Part shown: positions 18,222 to 26,376 of the stretch, in pieces
Position numbering within the stretch: position 1 is the stretch's first letter
How the letters are laid out: every line of letters begins with the position of its first letter
Source: Eubacterium sulci ATCC 35585
Lineage (GTDB): Bacteria > Bacillota > Clostridia > Peptostreptococcales > Anaerovoracaceae
Assembly: GCA_001189495.1 (NCBI GenBank)
Contig: CP012068.1
Span: 496,001 to 560,000 of the forward strand
Length of the DNA stretch: 64,000 bases
Reading direction: 5' to 3'
Made by a program: the position numbers and the translations under genes
The notes under the pieces: generated by a model
Databases searched by the model: none
Told to the model about the DNA's origin: nothing
The model's input: the letters and a program-made list of their open reading frames with translations, nothing else

Positions 18222-18235
18222 GAAGGACAGGAATT

Positions 18236-19015
18236 ATGAACAAAAATATGGATGATGACAAGTTGATTATTGGTGGTCATGAATTCAATTCTAGATTTAT
18301 TTTAGGCTCAGGAAAGTATGATGTAGAGCTTATTAAGGCAGCGATTGAAGATGCAGGTGCTGAGATTATAACGCTGGCACTTAGGCGCGCAAACTCAAGC
18401 AGTGAGAACATTCTTGAGTATATTCCGAAGAATGTGACCTTGCTGCCTAACACTTCGGGGGCGAGGAATGCGGAGGAGGCTGTGAGGATAGCAAGGCTTG
18501 CGCGCGAACTGGGATGTGGTGACTTTGTTAAGATTGAGGTTATTAGGGATAGCAAGTACTTATTGCCTGATAACCACGAGACGATAAAGGCGACTGAGAT
18601 TCTTGCAAATGAGGGCTTTGTGGTTATGCCTTATATGTATCCTGACCTTAACGTGGCTAGAGACTTGGTTAAGGCTGGAGCTTCAGCAGTTATGCCACTT
18701 GCTTCACCGATAGGATCAAATCGAGGTCTAGCGACAAAGGAGTTCATCAGGATTTTGATAGAGGAGATAGACCTTCCGATTATTGTTGATGCGGGAATTG
18801 GCAGCCCTTCTCAGGCATGTGAAGCTATGGAGATGGGAGCAGCTGCGATTATGGCAAATACAGCGATAGCTACTTCAGGAAATGTTCCAGCTATGGCCTC
18901 GGCATTTGCTAAGGCGATAGAAGCTGGAAGGCTCGCATACCTTGCTGGACTAGGCAGAGTTTTAGACAAGGGTGCTTCGGCATCATCTCCACTTACAGGA
19001 TTCTTGGCAGAGTAG
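18236..19015 (+). CDS. thiG: Thiazole synthase ThiG
   Basis: A 259-residue TIM-barrel enzyme that condenses 1-deoxy-D-xylulose 5-phosphate, dehydroglycine and ThiS-borne sulfur into the thiazole phosphate. Seen: '[19 protein letters not shown]' at the start, 'ITLALRR', the catalytic Lys in '[15 protein letters not shown]', and phosphate-binding '[21 protein letters not shown]'. SD GGAAGG. Complete and of usual length. Confidence 0.96.
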   Translation: MNKNMDDDKLIIGGHEFNSRFILGSGKYDVELIKAAIEDAGAEIITLALRRANSSSENILEYIPKNVTLLPNTSGARNAEEAVRIARLARELGCGDFVKIEVIRDSKYLLPDNHETIKATEILANEGFVVMPYMYPDLNVARDLVKAGASAVMPLASPIGSNRGLATKEFIRILIEEIDLPIIVDAGIGSPSQACEAMEMGAAAIMANTAIATSGNVPAMASAFAKAIEAGRLAYLAGLGRVLDKGASASSPLTGFLAE

Positions 19016-19031
19016 TAGGAGGCAATCAAGG

Positions 19032-20216
19032 ATGAGTTTTGATGTAATAAAGGAACATAATGCAGATGAGAGATGCGACCACATGACATATATGGATGAT
19101 ATGGAGCAGATTCCTCATGAGATTTTGGATAAGGTCGTTGCTGAGATAAATAGCTATAGGGCTGAGGATTACACAGCTAGTGACGTGATTCGCGCAATAG
19201 AGTCAGACCGATGCAGCTTAGAGGATTTTAAGGCACTACTTTCACCTGCTGCTGAGCCTTTTCTAGAGCAAATTGCTAGAAAAGCAAGGCTAGAAACAAG
19301 AAAGCACTTCGGAAACAGTGCCTACTTCTTTACGCCTATATACATATCGAACTACTGTGAGAACTACTGTATTTACTGCGGATTTAACTGCCATAACAAA
19401 ATCAAAAGAGCAAAGCTTTCCATGGAGGAAATCCATGAGGAGATGAAGGCAATTGCAGAGACCGGTCTTGAGGAAATTCTCATTTTAACGGGTGAGAGCC
19501 GTAAGGCTTCTGATGTTAAGTATATAGGCGAAGCTTGTAAGATCGCGAAGAAGTACTTTAAGAACATAGGTATAGAGGTCTATCCTATGAACAGCGATGA
19601 GTATAGATACCTTCGCGAGTGCGGAGCTGACTACGTTACTGTTTTTCAGGAGACATATAACTCTGATAAATATGAGACCTTGCACCTTGCAGGTCATAAG
19701 AGGATATTTCCGTACAGATTTAATGCGCAGGAGCGCGCTTTGATGGGCGGAATGAGAGGTGTTGCCTTTGCTGCACTTCTCGGCCTTGATGACTTCAGAA
19801 AGGATGCGCTTGGAACGGGTATGCATGCTTACCTTATTCAAAGAAAATATCCATGGGCTGAGATTTCAATCTCATGTCCTAGACTTCGTCCTATCATAAA
19901 CAATGCTAGCATAAATCCAAAGGATGTTCACGAAAAGCAGCTTCTTCAGATCATGTGTGCATATAGAATATTCTTACCATTTGCAGGTATGACGATTTCA
20001 ACAAGGGAGCGTGCTGAGTTTAGAGATAATGTCGTAGGACTTGCTGCAACAAAGATTTCTGCTGGCGTAAGCACAGGCATAGGAAGTCACAGTGAAAGTG
20101 AAGACAAGGGTGATGCGCAGTTTGAAATTGCAGATACTAGAGGTCTTGAAGAGATTTATGAAAGCCTCAAAAAACGCGGGATTCAACCGGTGATGAATGA
20201 CTATGTCTACGTTTAA
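19032..20216 (+). CDS. thiH: 2-iminoacetate synthase ThiH (radical SAM)
   Basis: An oxygen-sensitive radical SAM enzyme that cleaves tyrosine to give dehydroglycine for ThiG; its presence instead of ThiO fits an anaerobe. I start at 19032 (394 residues) because AGGAGG lies 9 bases upstream; the longer frame from 18972 lies inside thiG. The cluster motif CENYCIYC (Cys109, 113, 116) binds [4Fe-4S]. 'LTGESRKASDVKYI' and 'SISCPRLRP' are typical. A start at the ATG at 19083 would be closer to common ThiH length. The end overlaps thiE. Confidence 0.95.
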   Translation: MSFDVIKEHNADERCDHMTYMDDMEQIPHEILDKVVAEINSYRAEDYTASDVIRAIESDRCSLEDFKALLSPAAEPFLEQIARKARLETRKHFGNSAYFFTPIYISNYCENYCIYCGFNCHNKIKRAKLSMEEIHEEMKAIAETGLEEILILTGESRKASDVKYIGEACKIAKKYFKNIGIEVYPMNSDEYRYLRECGADYVTVFQETYNSDKYETLHLAGHKRIFPYRFNAQERALMGGMRGVAFAALLGLDDFRKDALGTGMHAYLIQRKYPWAEISISCPRLRPIINNASINPKDVHEKQLLQIMCAYRIFLPFAGMTISTRERAEFRDNVVGLAATKISAGVSTGIGSHSESEDKGDAQFEIADTRGLEEIYESLKKRGIQPVMNDYVYV

Positions 20217-20757
20217 GAAAATCGCGGTTACAAACCGAAGCCTCTGCAGTGCAAGTCTCAAAGAACAGGTCGAAAAGATATGCAATGCAGGTATTTGTGA
20301 TGCTTTGATACTGAGAGAAAAAGACTTAGCTGAGCAGGACTATATGAGCTTAGCAATGTCTATAAAATTAATTTGCGACAAGCATAGAATAGACTTCTTT
20401 TGCAACAATATGCCTAGTGTAGCAGAAAAGCTAGGATGCAATCTTCAGCTTTCATATCAAAGCTTTCTAGATCAAAAATGGAAGAGCGGCCAAATAACCT
20501 GGGTTTCGGTTCATACCGTAGAAGAAGCAAGAAATGCAGAAAGGCTCGGTGCTGACGGACTTATAGCTGGTCATATCTTTGTTACTGATTGCAAGAAGGG
20601 GCTTGCTCCACGCGGTCTAGATTTTCTAAAAGAAGTATGTGATGCGGTTTCTATTCCTGTATTTGCAATAGGTGGAATAGATGATAGTAATTCTGATCTT
20701 GTAAGGCTAGCAGGTGCACAGGGCGAATGCCGAATGTCATGGTATATGAAGTATTAA
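20197..20757 (+). CDS. thiE: Thiamine phosphate synthase / TenI-like
   Basis: A 186-residue TIM-barrel protein of the ThiE/TenI family, overlapping the thiH end by 20 bases. Seen: 'LILREKDL' (phosphate/pyrimidine pocket), 'DGLIAGHIFVTDCKKGLAPRG' and 'PVFAIGGI'. Short for ThiE (usually about 205-215 residues); the C-terminus ends 'GECRMSWYMKY', where ThiE/TenI proteins usually read 'MSGxM', with Gly replaced by Trp, and terminates right there. It could be a true thiamine phosphate synthase or a TenI-type thiazole tautomerase (which would also fit next to ThiG). The start could be 20203. Confidence 0.75.
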   Translation: MTMSTFKKIAVTNRSLCSASLKEQVEKICNAGICDALILREKDLAEQDYMSLAMSIKLICDKHRIDFFCNNMPSVAEKLGCNLQLSYQSFLDQKWKSGQITWVSVHTVEEARNAERLGADGLIAGHIFVTDCKKGLAPRGLDFLKEVCDAVSIPVFAIGGIDDSNSDLVRLAGAQGECRMSWYMKY

Positions 20758-20927
20758 TTCTGGTTGCTTGATTTGCACGACTACTGAAGTTCTTCTTTTG
20801 ATACTAATATCATAGGAACCTAGTTTTGATGCAAAATCACAGATATTTCCCCTATATATGTCTTGCAGGTTTGTAGTATAATATACTAAATTAGTTGAGA
20901 GTTAAATATGTATGAGGAGTATGTATT

Positions 20928-21206
20928 ATGATTAAGATAGTATACGAGGAGCAGAACCTTAGAACTGCTGCCTACGATGGGGATAAGCTAGCAGGACAGT
21001 GCACATATGTGGTGAGAGATGGCTTTTGGGACCTTGAGCATACAATAGTTGACCCAGTATACGGCGGTCAGGGACTCGCAGGAAAGCTTGTTCAGGAACT
21101 TGTGTCAAAAGCTAGAGAGCGTGGTGTTAAAATTATACCTACTTGTTCATATGCGCTTAAGACATTTGAGAAAAATGCAGAATATGCTGATGTGTGGGCT
21201 AAGTAA
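20928..21206 (+). CDS. Small GNAT-family N-acetyltransferase (COG2388 type)
   Basis: A 92-residue minimal GNAT domain. The acetyl-CoA binding loop is 'VYGGQGLAGKLV' (the R/Q-x-x-G-x-G/A motif) and the C-terminus carries 'KIIPTCSYALKTF', characteristic of the short YjdJ/COG2388 acetyltransferases, whose substrates are unknown. A TATAAT at 20877-20882 may be its -10. It overlaps the rsmE start (TAATG), so the two are translated together. Confidence 0.88.
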   Translation: MIKIVYEEQNLRTAAYDGDKLAGQCTYVVRDGFWDLEHTIVDPVYGGQGLAGKLVQELVSKARERGVKIIPTCSYALKTFEKNAEYADVWAK

Positions 21207-21925
21207 TGCAGCAATATTTTAGCGACGTGCCAATTGAAATCGGCGATGAATACATTTTCAATAAGAATCAGGCTCACCATGCAAAGGATGTTGTAAGACT
21301 TGAGAACGAGAGAGTTAGGATAGTTTATGATGGCACCGGATATTTTGCCACTTGCTATAGCAGTGGTAAGGATTTTGTTGCCAAAATCGAGGAGAAGGAT
21401 GAGAAAGTAAACGAGATTGGGATAGAGCTTACTTTAGCAGTTGCTCTTATTCGCAAGGAGAAGTTTGAACTTGTTCTTCAGAAGGCGACTGAGCTTGGTG
21501 TGACCAAAATCATACCTTATGTTTCATCTAGATGTGTTGTGAAATACAAGAAAGAGAAGGGTGATAAGGTTCTTAGCCGCTATCAAGATATTTTGCTAGA
21601 GGCTAGTGAGCAGTGCAAGAGGAATATCGTGCCTGAGATTGTTGAACCTGTTAAGATTGCGGATTTAAAGGATTATTGTTCGGAGAAAAACCTTCTTCCG
21701 TATGAGAACGCATATGGCGGGGCAAAGTATATCGGAGAAGTCCTTGATAAGAAAGAATCCATAACCATTGCTATTGGACCTGAGGGTGGATTTAGCGATG
21801 ATGAGGTTGATATGCTTAAGGGAATGGGTTTTGAGACTGTTACCCTTGGACCTAGAATACTTCGTGCAGAAACTGCAGCCATGTACGCGTGTAGCGTGGC
21901 AGGCGAGGTACTAGCGAGGAAGTAG
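21206..21925 (+). CDS. rsmE: 16S rRNA (uracil-1498-N3)-methyltransferase
   Basis: A 239-residue SPOUT-class methyltransferase. It has an N-terminal PUA-like beta domain ('FNKNQAHHAKDVVRLENERV') and the C-terminal knotted SAM domain with 'KATELGVTKIIPYVSSRC' and 'TIAIGPEGGFSDDEVDML', then 'LGPRILRAETA'. The family methylates U1498 of 16S rRNA in the 30S subunit. It starts on the stop codon of the GNAT gene and is followed 2 bases later by a membrane acyltransferase. Confidence 0.95.
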   Translation: MQQYFSDVPIEIGDEYIFNKNQAHHAKDVVRLENERVRIVYDGTGYFATCYSSGKDFVAKIEEKDEKVNEIGIELTLAVALIRKEKFELVLQKATELGVTKIIPYVSSRCVVKYKKEKGDKVLSRYQDILLEASEQCKRNIVPEIVEPVKIADLKDYCSEKNLLPYENAYGGAKYIGEVLDKKESITIAIGPEGGFSDDEVDMLKGMGFETVTLGPRILRAETAAMYACSVAGEVLARK

Positions 21926-21927
21926 CT

Positions 21928-23058
21928 ATGGATAAAGATATTTTTGATGCGAAAAATACAGGTGGCAGTGCTGTTAATTCGAACTTAGTTAATAGAGTTA
22001 TATATTTTGATTATCTCAGAGTTGCAGCAACAATAGCTGTGATATTTCTTCATACAGCTGCAATAAACTGGTATGGCGCAGATGTAAATGGAGGGACGTG
22101 GAAGGTTTTTAACTTCTATGACAGCTTAGTTCAGTGGAGTGTGCCTATATTTGTTATGATAAGCGGTGCGCTGTTTCTTGGTAGAAATGACATAAGAATT
22201 AAGGATATTTACAGTAAATATGTTCTTAGAATGCTCACAGGCTACTGTGCTTGGAGTTTTCTCTATTATTTACTTTCTGGAAAGTCTATAGAAGCTAAGA
22301 TACTCGGCCTCGTATCACGCGGCAAGTTAGAAAACTGGGTTAGCCTTTCAGGTGGCTACTATCATCTTTGGTTTGTTCCAATGATAGCAGGTCTTTACAT
22401 TTGTTTGCCTATACTCAAGCAGATTGTCAAAAATGAGCAAGCGACCAAGTACTTTTTGCTTATATCATTTACATTTTGGTCTCTAATCCCGGAGCTCGTT
22501 AAGCTGTCGAATGACTTCATAGGCGGAAGCTTTGCAGTAATCGTAAATGCGATAAATGATGCTCTCAGCAAAACAGATCTCAAGCTATTAATGAGTTTTG
22601 CCTTCTACTTTGTACTCGGATATGTAGTGTCCAATTTAAGTTTTTCTAAGAGGCAGAGGGGAGTAATTTACGCCCTTGGGATTGCAGGATTTTTGTTTAC
22701 GATATTTGTGAGCATGGCTATATCCTTAAAATTGCAAAAGCCAGTCGGTGACTACTATAGCTATCCGAATGTGAATGTCGTATTTGAGTCAATAGCAGTA
22801 TTTGTATTTTTTAAGAATAGAAAATTTGACAAAGAGAAGATAAATCGTATTTGTCAGAAGCTGTCAAAATGGAGCTTCGGCGCATATTTTGTCCATGCTT
22901 TGGTAATACAAAAGCTAGCAGACCATGGAATAAGTACTATAAGCATACTTAATCCTATACTTGCTGTTCCTGTGATTACCTTAATTACATTTGTAATCTC
23001 GATGAGTGTATCGGCTTTGCTAAATCAGATACCAGTTTTGAAAAAGTATATAGTATAG
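21928..23058 (+). CDS. Acyltransferase-3 family membrane protein
   Basis: A 376-residue protein with about ten membrane helices of the acyltransferase-3 (OafA/WecH/YiaH) family, which moves acetyl or other acyl groups onto surface sugars or peptidoglycan. Seen: 'YFDYLRVAATIAVIFLHTA' with the family's conserved Arg and His, 'WSVPIFVMISGALFLG' and 'YYHLWFVPMIAGLY'. It starts 2 bases after rsmE with AGCT-like weak SD, so coupling is likely. Its proximity to the polysaccharide region suggests a wall-glycan target (inference). Confidence 0.88.
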   Translation: MDKDIFDAKNTGGSAVNSNLVNRVIYFDYLRVAATIAVIFLHTAAINWYGADVNGGTWKVFNFYDSLVQWSVPIFVMISGALFLGRNDIRIKDIYSKYVLRMLTGYCAWSFLYYLLSGKSIEAKILGLVSRGKLENWVSLSGGYYHLWFVPMIAGLYICLPILKQIVKNEQATKYFLLISFTFWSLIPELVKLSNDFIGGSFAVIVNAINDALSKTDLKLLMSFAFYFVLGYVVSNLSFSKRQRGVIYALGIAGFLFTIFVSMAISLKLQKPVGDYYSYPNVNVVFESIAVFVFFKNRKFDKEKINRICQKLSKWSFGAYFVHALVIQKLADHGISTISILNPILAVPVITLITFVISMSVSALLNQIPVLKKYIV

Positions 23059-23077
23059 ACAAATAATATATAAATAA

Positions 23078-23111
23078 AAGGCTGATTACCATATTATTGG
23101 TATTCAGCCTT
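23078..23111 (-). terminator. Terminator of the glucosaminidase gene
   Basis: AAGGCTGA / TCAGCCTT with an inner TACCA/TGGTA stem; the T-rich tail (TTTATTTATATATT) lies on the minus-strand side, so it mainly serves the gene at 23118-26201. Confidence 0.7.
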
Positions 23112-23117
23112 CGTTGT

Positions 23118-26100
23118 TTATCTTGGGTAAGGAGCTGGAAGAGTAGGCATGCTGAGATATACTGGAATCTCAAAGGTCAGTGCCGATGAATATGCCGAAG
23201 CATATCCCTTGCCAAGTGTTACTCCTGTACTATTTGCACCCCAGAGTGCCGTCATGTACTGGCCTCTTGCTACTGCTGAAGCTCCGTTCATAACATTGAA
23301 TTTCTGGAAATATGCTGTAGTTTTGTTGCTTCTAATATAGTCCTTAGCAAAGAACTCAGTTCCTGCCATTATGGATTTCTCTCTAGAATCCCAGCCGTGT
23401 TCTTTTGCGTAGATTAGACCGTTCTCAATCGCAGACCTACCACTGTGTGCATAAGCTCCGATGTTGAAGTAGTTGTAGTATCCTTCATAGCCTTCAACTT
23501 TTCCTGAAACAGAGCCTGAGTTACCATCGCTGCCATGCTCGTTTATTAGCTTTGATGCAAGTATAAATGGGTTTACACCATATCTCTTGCCTGCGTTCAA
23601 AAGAAGATCAGCATATGATGTGTATCCTCCTTCTGGGAAGGCTTTACCTAGGAATGTACCCTTAACAATTGTGTTTATTCCAGATAGCGTCTGAGTATTT
23701 CCATCGTAGCTATTTGATAAGAACTGGAAGAAAGTATCATCAAATGAGTTACGTGGATCCATATAGTATTCAATTGCTTCTCTTGATGCCGCAATATATC
23801 CGCCACTATCATAAACCTTATATGAACCATCAGCATTTTTTGCGTTAGGATCTTTTGATTTAAATGAGTCAGGGGATGTCAGATGGACTGTATTTACACC
23901 CAGTGCACTTTCTTTAGTTATTACATAATTCCAGTCAAGACCTGTCTGTGCAGCTTTGAGTATCCAAGTAGGGTGAGTCTTATGCATAGCTCTTAGCAAA
24001 GATTTGTAGCTATCTGGGAAGCCCTGAGTTATCATATATTGTTCAAATTCTTCATCTGTCATTATGTTAGGTGTTGTGTTGTCAGGTACGCTCTCTCCGA
24101 TATTGTATATTAGGTCAGAGCGAACAAATCCAGTTCCATCAGCATGCGAAATGTAGTACCACTTGTATCCATCACTACCTGTTTCTGAGCTCAAAATTGT
24201 AACCTTTGTATTATACTTGAGCTGGAATTTAACAGGCTTATCTGTTCCTGCAGTCGGTCTTACATTGACGCTATCAGCTGCAATATATCCAATAAGAACC
24301 TTGCTTTCTGGTTCTGCTGAACCTATCTCAGTGGCAACGCCATTTGCGTCAGTTTTATATTTTTTGCCTTCGAATATAAAGTTTCCAATTACAAGTGCAC
24401 CATCAGGTCCCATAAAATATCTAAGTGAGCCAAATGAAATGAACTGGTTTCTATAAAGAACACCTTCAGAGTTAGAGAAATATCTCTTGCCATTTATCTC
24501 AATCCACTGAGCCTTCTGTACGACTTCACCAGTAGCATCTGCATGATATAGTTTGCCGTCATTTGCCTCGTATATTCCAGTTATAACCGCACCATCAGGT
24601 CCCATAAAATATCTAAGTGAGCCAAATGAAATGAACTGATTTCTATAAAGCATTCCATCAGCATTAGAAAAGTATCTCTTTCCGTTTTTCTCAATCCATT
24701 GAGCTTTTTTTACTATTGCACCTGTCTTTTCATCAGCGTAGTATTTATTACCATCGCTTGCTGTGAATATTCCAGTGCTTACAGCACCGTCTTCATCAAT
24801 GTAGTAGCTCAGGCCGTCAGCGTTTATGAACTGGCTTCGGTAAAGTTCGCCATCTGAATTTGCAGCATATTTTTTTCCATCGTTTGCGGTGAATACTCCA
24901 GTCATTGCAGCGGCATCTTTACCCATATAATATCTATGATAACCAAATGAGATGAACTGATTTCTATATAGTTCACCATCATCTTTAGAAAAATATCTTT
25001 TGCCGTTTTTTTCTATCCATTGAGCCTTCTGAATTATCTCGCCAGTCTCATCGTCAGCATTGTACATTCTGCCATCACTTGCTGTTACTATTCCGGTCAT
25101 AACTGCACCGTCAGGTCCCATGTAGAATCTCCGTGGACCAAAGGTGATGAACTGATTTTTGTATAACTGGCCATCAGCACTTACAAAATACCTTTTGCCG
25201 TTACGCACAACCCACTGTGCTTTACTGCCTAGTATCTCACCTGTATCGTCTGATGAGTAGACTTTGCCGTCACTTGCTGTAAAAGTACCGGTCATAGCTG
25301 CGCCATCGGCACCCATGTAGAACCTGTGAGGTCCGAAGGATATAAACTGATTTCTATATAGTTCTCCATCTGCATTAGAAAAGTATCTTTTGCCGTTGAG
25401 GTTAATCCACTGAGCCTTTTGTACAATTTCACCACTAGCATCTGCGTGGTATAGATTGCCGTCATTTGCTGCAAAAATACCTGTGCTAGCTGAGCCATCG
25501 TAACTCATGTAGAATCTATGAGGGCCAAAGCTGATGAACTGATTCATATAGAGTTTTCCATCTGCATTAGAAAAGTATCTTTTGCCATTTAGTGTAATCC
25601 ACTGAGCCTTTTGTACAAGTTCGCCGCTATCGTCAGAATAGTAGAGACTTCCATCTGCAGTTCTATATACACCAGTTTGAACAGAACCGTCAGCTCCCAT
25701 ATAGAATCTGTGAGGACCAAAGCTGATAAACTGGTTTCTATAAGCTATTCCGTCTGAGTTAGTAAAATACCTCTTACCGTTCCAGGTTCTCCAGCCGGCC
25801 TCTTTCTTTAGAGCACCAGTTGTAGGATCAAAATAGTAGATTACTTTGTTTATTTCATATATACCTTTGACATAATTACCATCGCTACCAAGGTAGTAGA
25901 TATTACTATTTATGTAAACCCATTCATTACTCTTGTTAGCGTTAGAATTAAGGTTAGCATTCTGTGAAGATCTTAGTAAATTGTTTGTATTTACATTATT
26001 ATCCTGGTTTTGTTTACCTGTAGCATCACCGTTTTGTGATTGCGCATCATTTGGATTTTGTGTATTTTTATCGACATGTTGTTCCGTTTCTTCAGTTTGA

Positions 26101-26201
26101 GAATCTGGAAATGCAGGCTGATTTTCGTCCGCATAGACAAGACCTGCACTAAATAAAAAGACCAGCCCTAAGGCAAGGTATATTTTAAACTTTAATCTCA
26201 T
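23118..26201 (-). CDS. Secreted N-acetylglucosaminidase with wall-binding repeats and SH3 domain
   Basis: A 1027-residue secreted peptidoglycan hydrolase. Signal peptide about 1-25, then an Asn/Gln-rich linker to about 90. A long array of choline-binding-like wall repeats runs to about 635 with a 64-residue period, seven copies of the GKRYF node and one abbreviated unit. An SH3_3 domain (about 655-715, 'ADSVNVRPTAGTDKPV') precedes the catalytic GH73-type glucosaminidase region (about 745-1027), with the likely catalytic Glu in 'KLINEHG' and 'NYFNIGAYAHSG' as the second signature. It would cleave glycan strands beside GlcNAc during wall remodelling. SD GGAGG 6 bases from the ATG. Confidence 0.92.
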   Translation of the reverse strand: MRLKFKIYLALGLVFLFSAGLVYADENQPAFPDSQTEETEQHVDKNTQNPNDAQSQNGDATGKQNQDNNVNTNNLLRSSQNANLNSNANKSNEWVYINSNIYYLGSDGNYVKGIYEINKVIYYFDPTTGALKKEAGWRTWNGKRYFTNSDGIAYRNQFISFGPHRFYMGADGSVQTGVYRTADGSLYYSDDSGELVQKAQWITLNGKRYFSNADGKLYMNQFISFGPHRFYMSYDGSASTGIFAANDGNLYHADASGEIVQKAQWINLNGKRYFSNADGELYRNQFISFGPHRFYMGADGAAMTGTFTASDGKVYSSDDTGEILGSKAQWVVRNGKRYFVSADGQLYKNQFITFGPRRFYMGPDGAVMTGIVTASDGRMYNADDETGEIIQKAQWIEKNGKRYFSKDDGELYRNQFISFGYHRYYMGKDAAAMTGVFTANDGKKYAANSDGELYRSQFINADGLSYYIDEDGAVSTGIFTASDGNKYYADEKTGAIVKKAQWIEKNGKRYFSNADGMLYRNQFISFGSLRYFMGPDGAVITGIYEANDGKLYHADATGEVVQKAQWIEINGKRYFSNSEGVLYRNQFISFGSLRYFMGPDGALVIGNFIFEGKKYKTDANGVATEIGSAEPESKVLIGYIAADSVNVRPTAGTDKPVKFQLKYNTKVTILSSETGSDGYKWYYISHADGTGFVRSDLIYNIGESVPDNTTPNIMTDEEFEQYMITQGFPDSYKSLLRAMHKTHPTWILKAAQTGLDWNYVITKESALGVNTVHLTSPDSFKSKDPNAKNADGSYKVYDSGGYIAASREAIEYYMDPRNSFDDTFFQFLSNSYDGNTQTLSGINTIVKGTFLGKAFPEGGYTSYADLLLNAGKRYGVNPFILASKLINEHGSDGNSGSVSGKVEGYEGYYNYFNIGAYAHSGRSAIENGLIYAKEHGWDSREKSIMAGTEFFAKDYIRSNKTTAYFQKFNVMNGASAVARGQYMTALWGANSTGVTLGKGYASAYSSALTFEIPVYLSMPTLPAPYPR
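24340..25930 (-). repeat. 64-codon tandem repeat array inside the glucosaminidase gene
   Basis: In-frame repeats with a 192-base period (for example the homologous points 24501 and 24693). Each unit reads approximately W-x4-GKRYF-x3-DG-x-LYRNQFISFG-x3-YMG-x-DGA-x3-G, the pattern of wall-binding repeats. The same period and consensus occur in the amidase gene at 55.4-56.6 kb. Confidence 0.9.
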
Positions 26202-26311
26202 ATTTATCCTCCGTGACCATTATTTATCACATGTATAACTAATGGTTTACCCATCATAATACATCACTTCATATTTAATTTCAACTAGCATGGGTGATAG
26301 TTCACATAAGA

Positions 26312-26340
26312 TTGCATTGCTAATATTTTCATAGTATTAT
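26312..26340 (+). promoter_or_regulatory. Promoter of the CWB2/PIG-L gene
   Basis: TTGCAT, 17-base spacer, TATTAT, 37 bases before the start codon. Confidence 0.7.
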
Positions 26341-26376
26341 TTGTTATAGTTATAGATTTTGTTTCAGGAGGAGAAA

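Noticed and set aside
20700-20757. Frameshift at the end of the ThiE-like gene
   Set aside because: The last codons still align to the family's MSxxM block, so the frame is right; the protein simply ends early.
24163-25498. Open frames opposite or within the glucosaminidase repeat array
   Set aside because: They are shadows created by the repetitive codons; no SD, no family match.
24340-25930. CRISPR-like regular repeats
   Set aside because: The 192-base period is coding, in frame, and translates to wall-binding repeats; units vary at the protein level and there are no short spacers.
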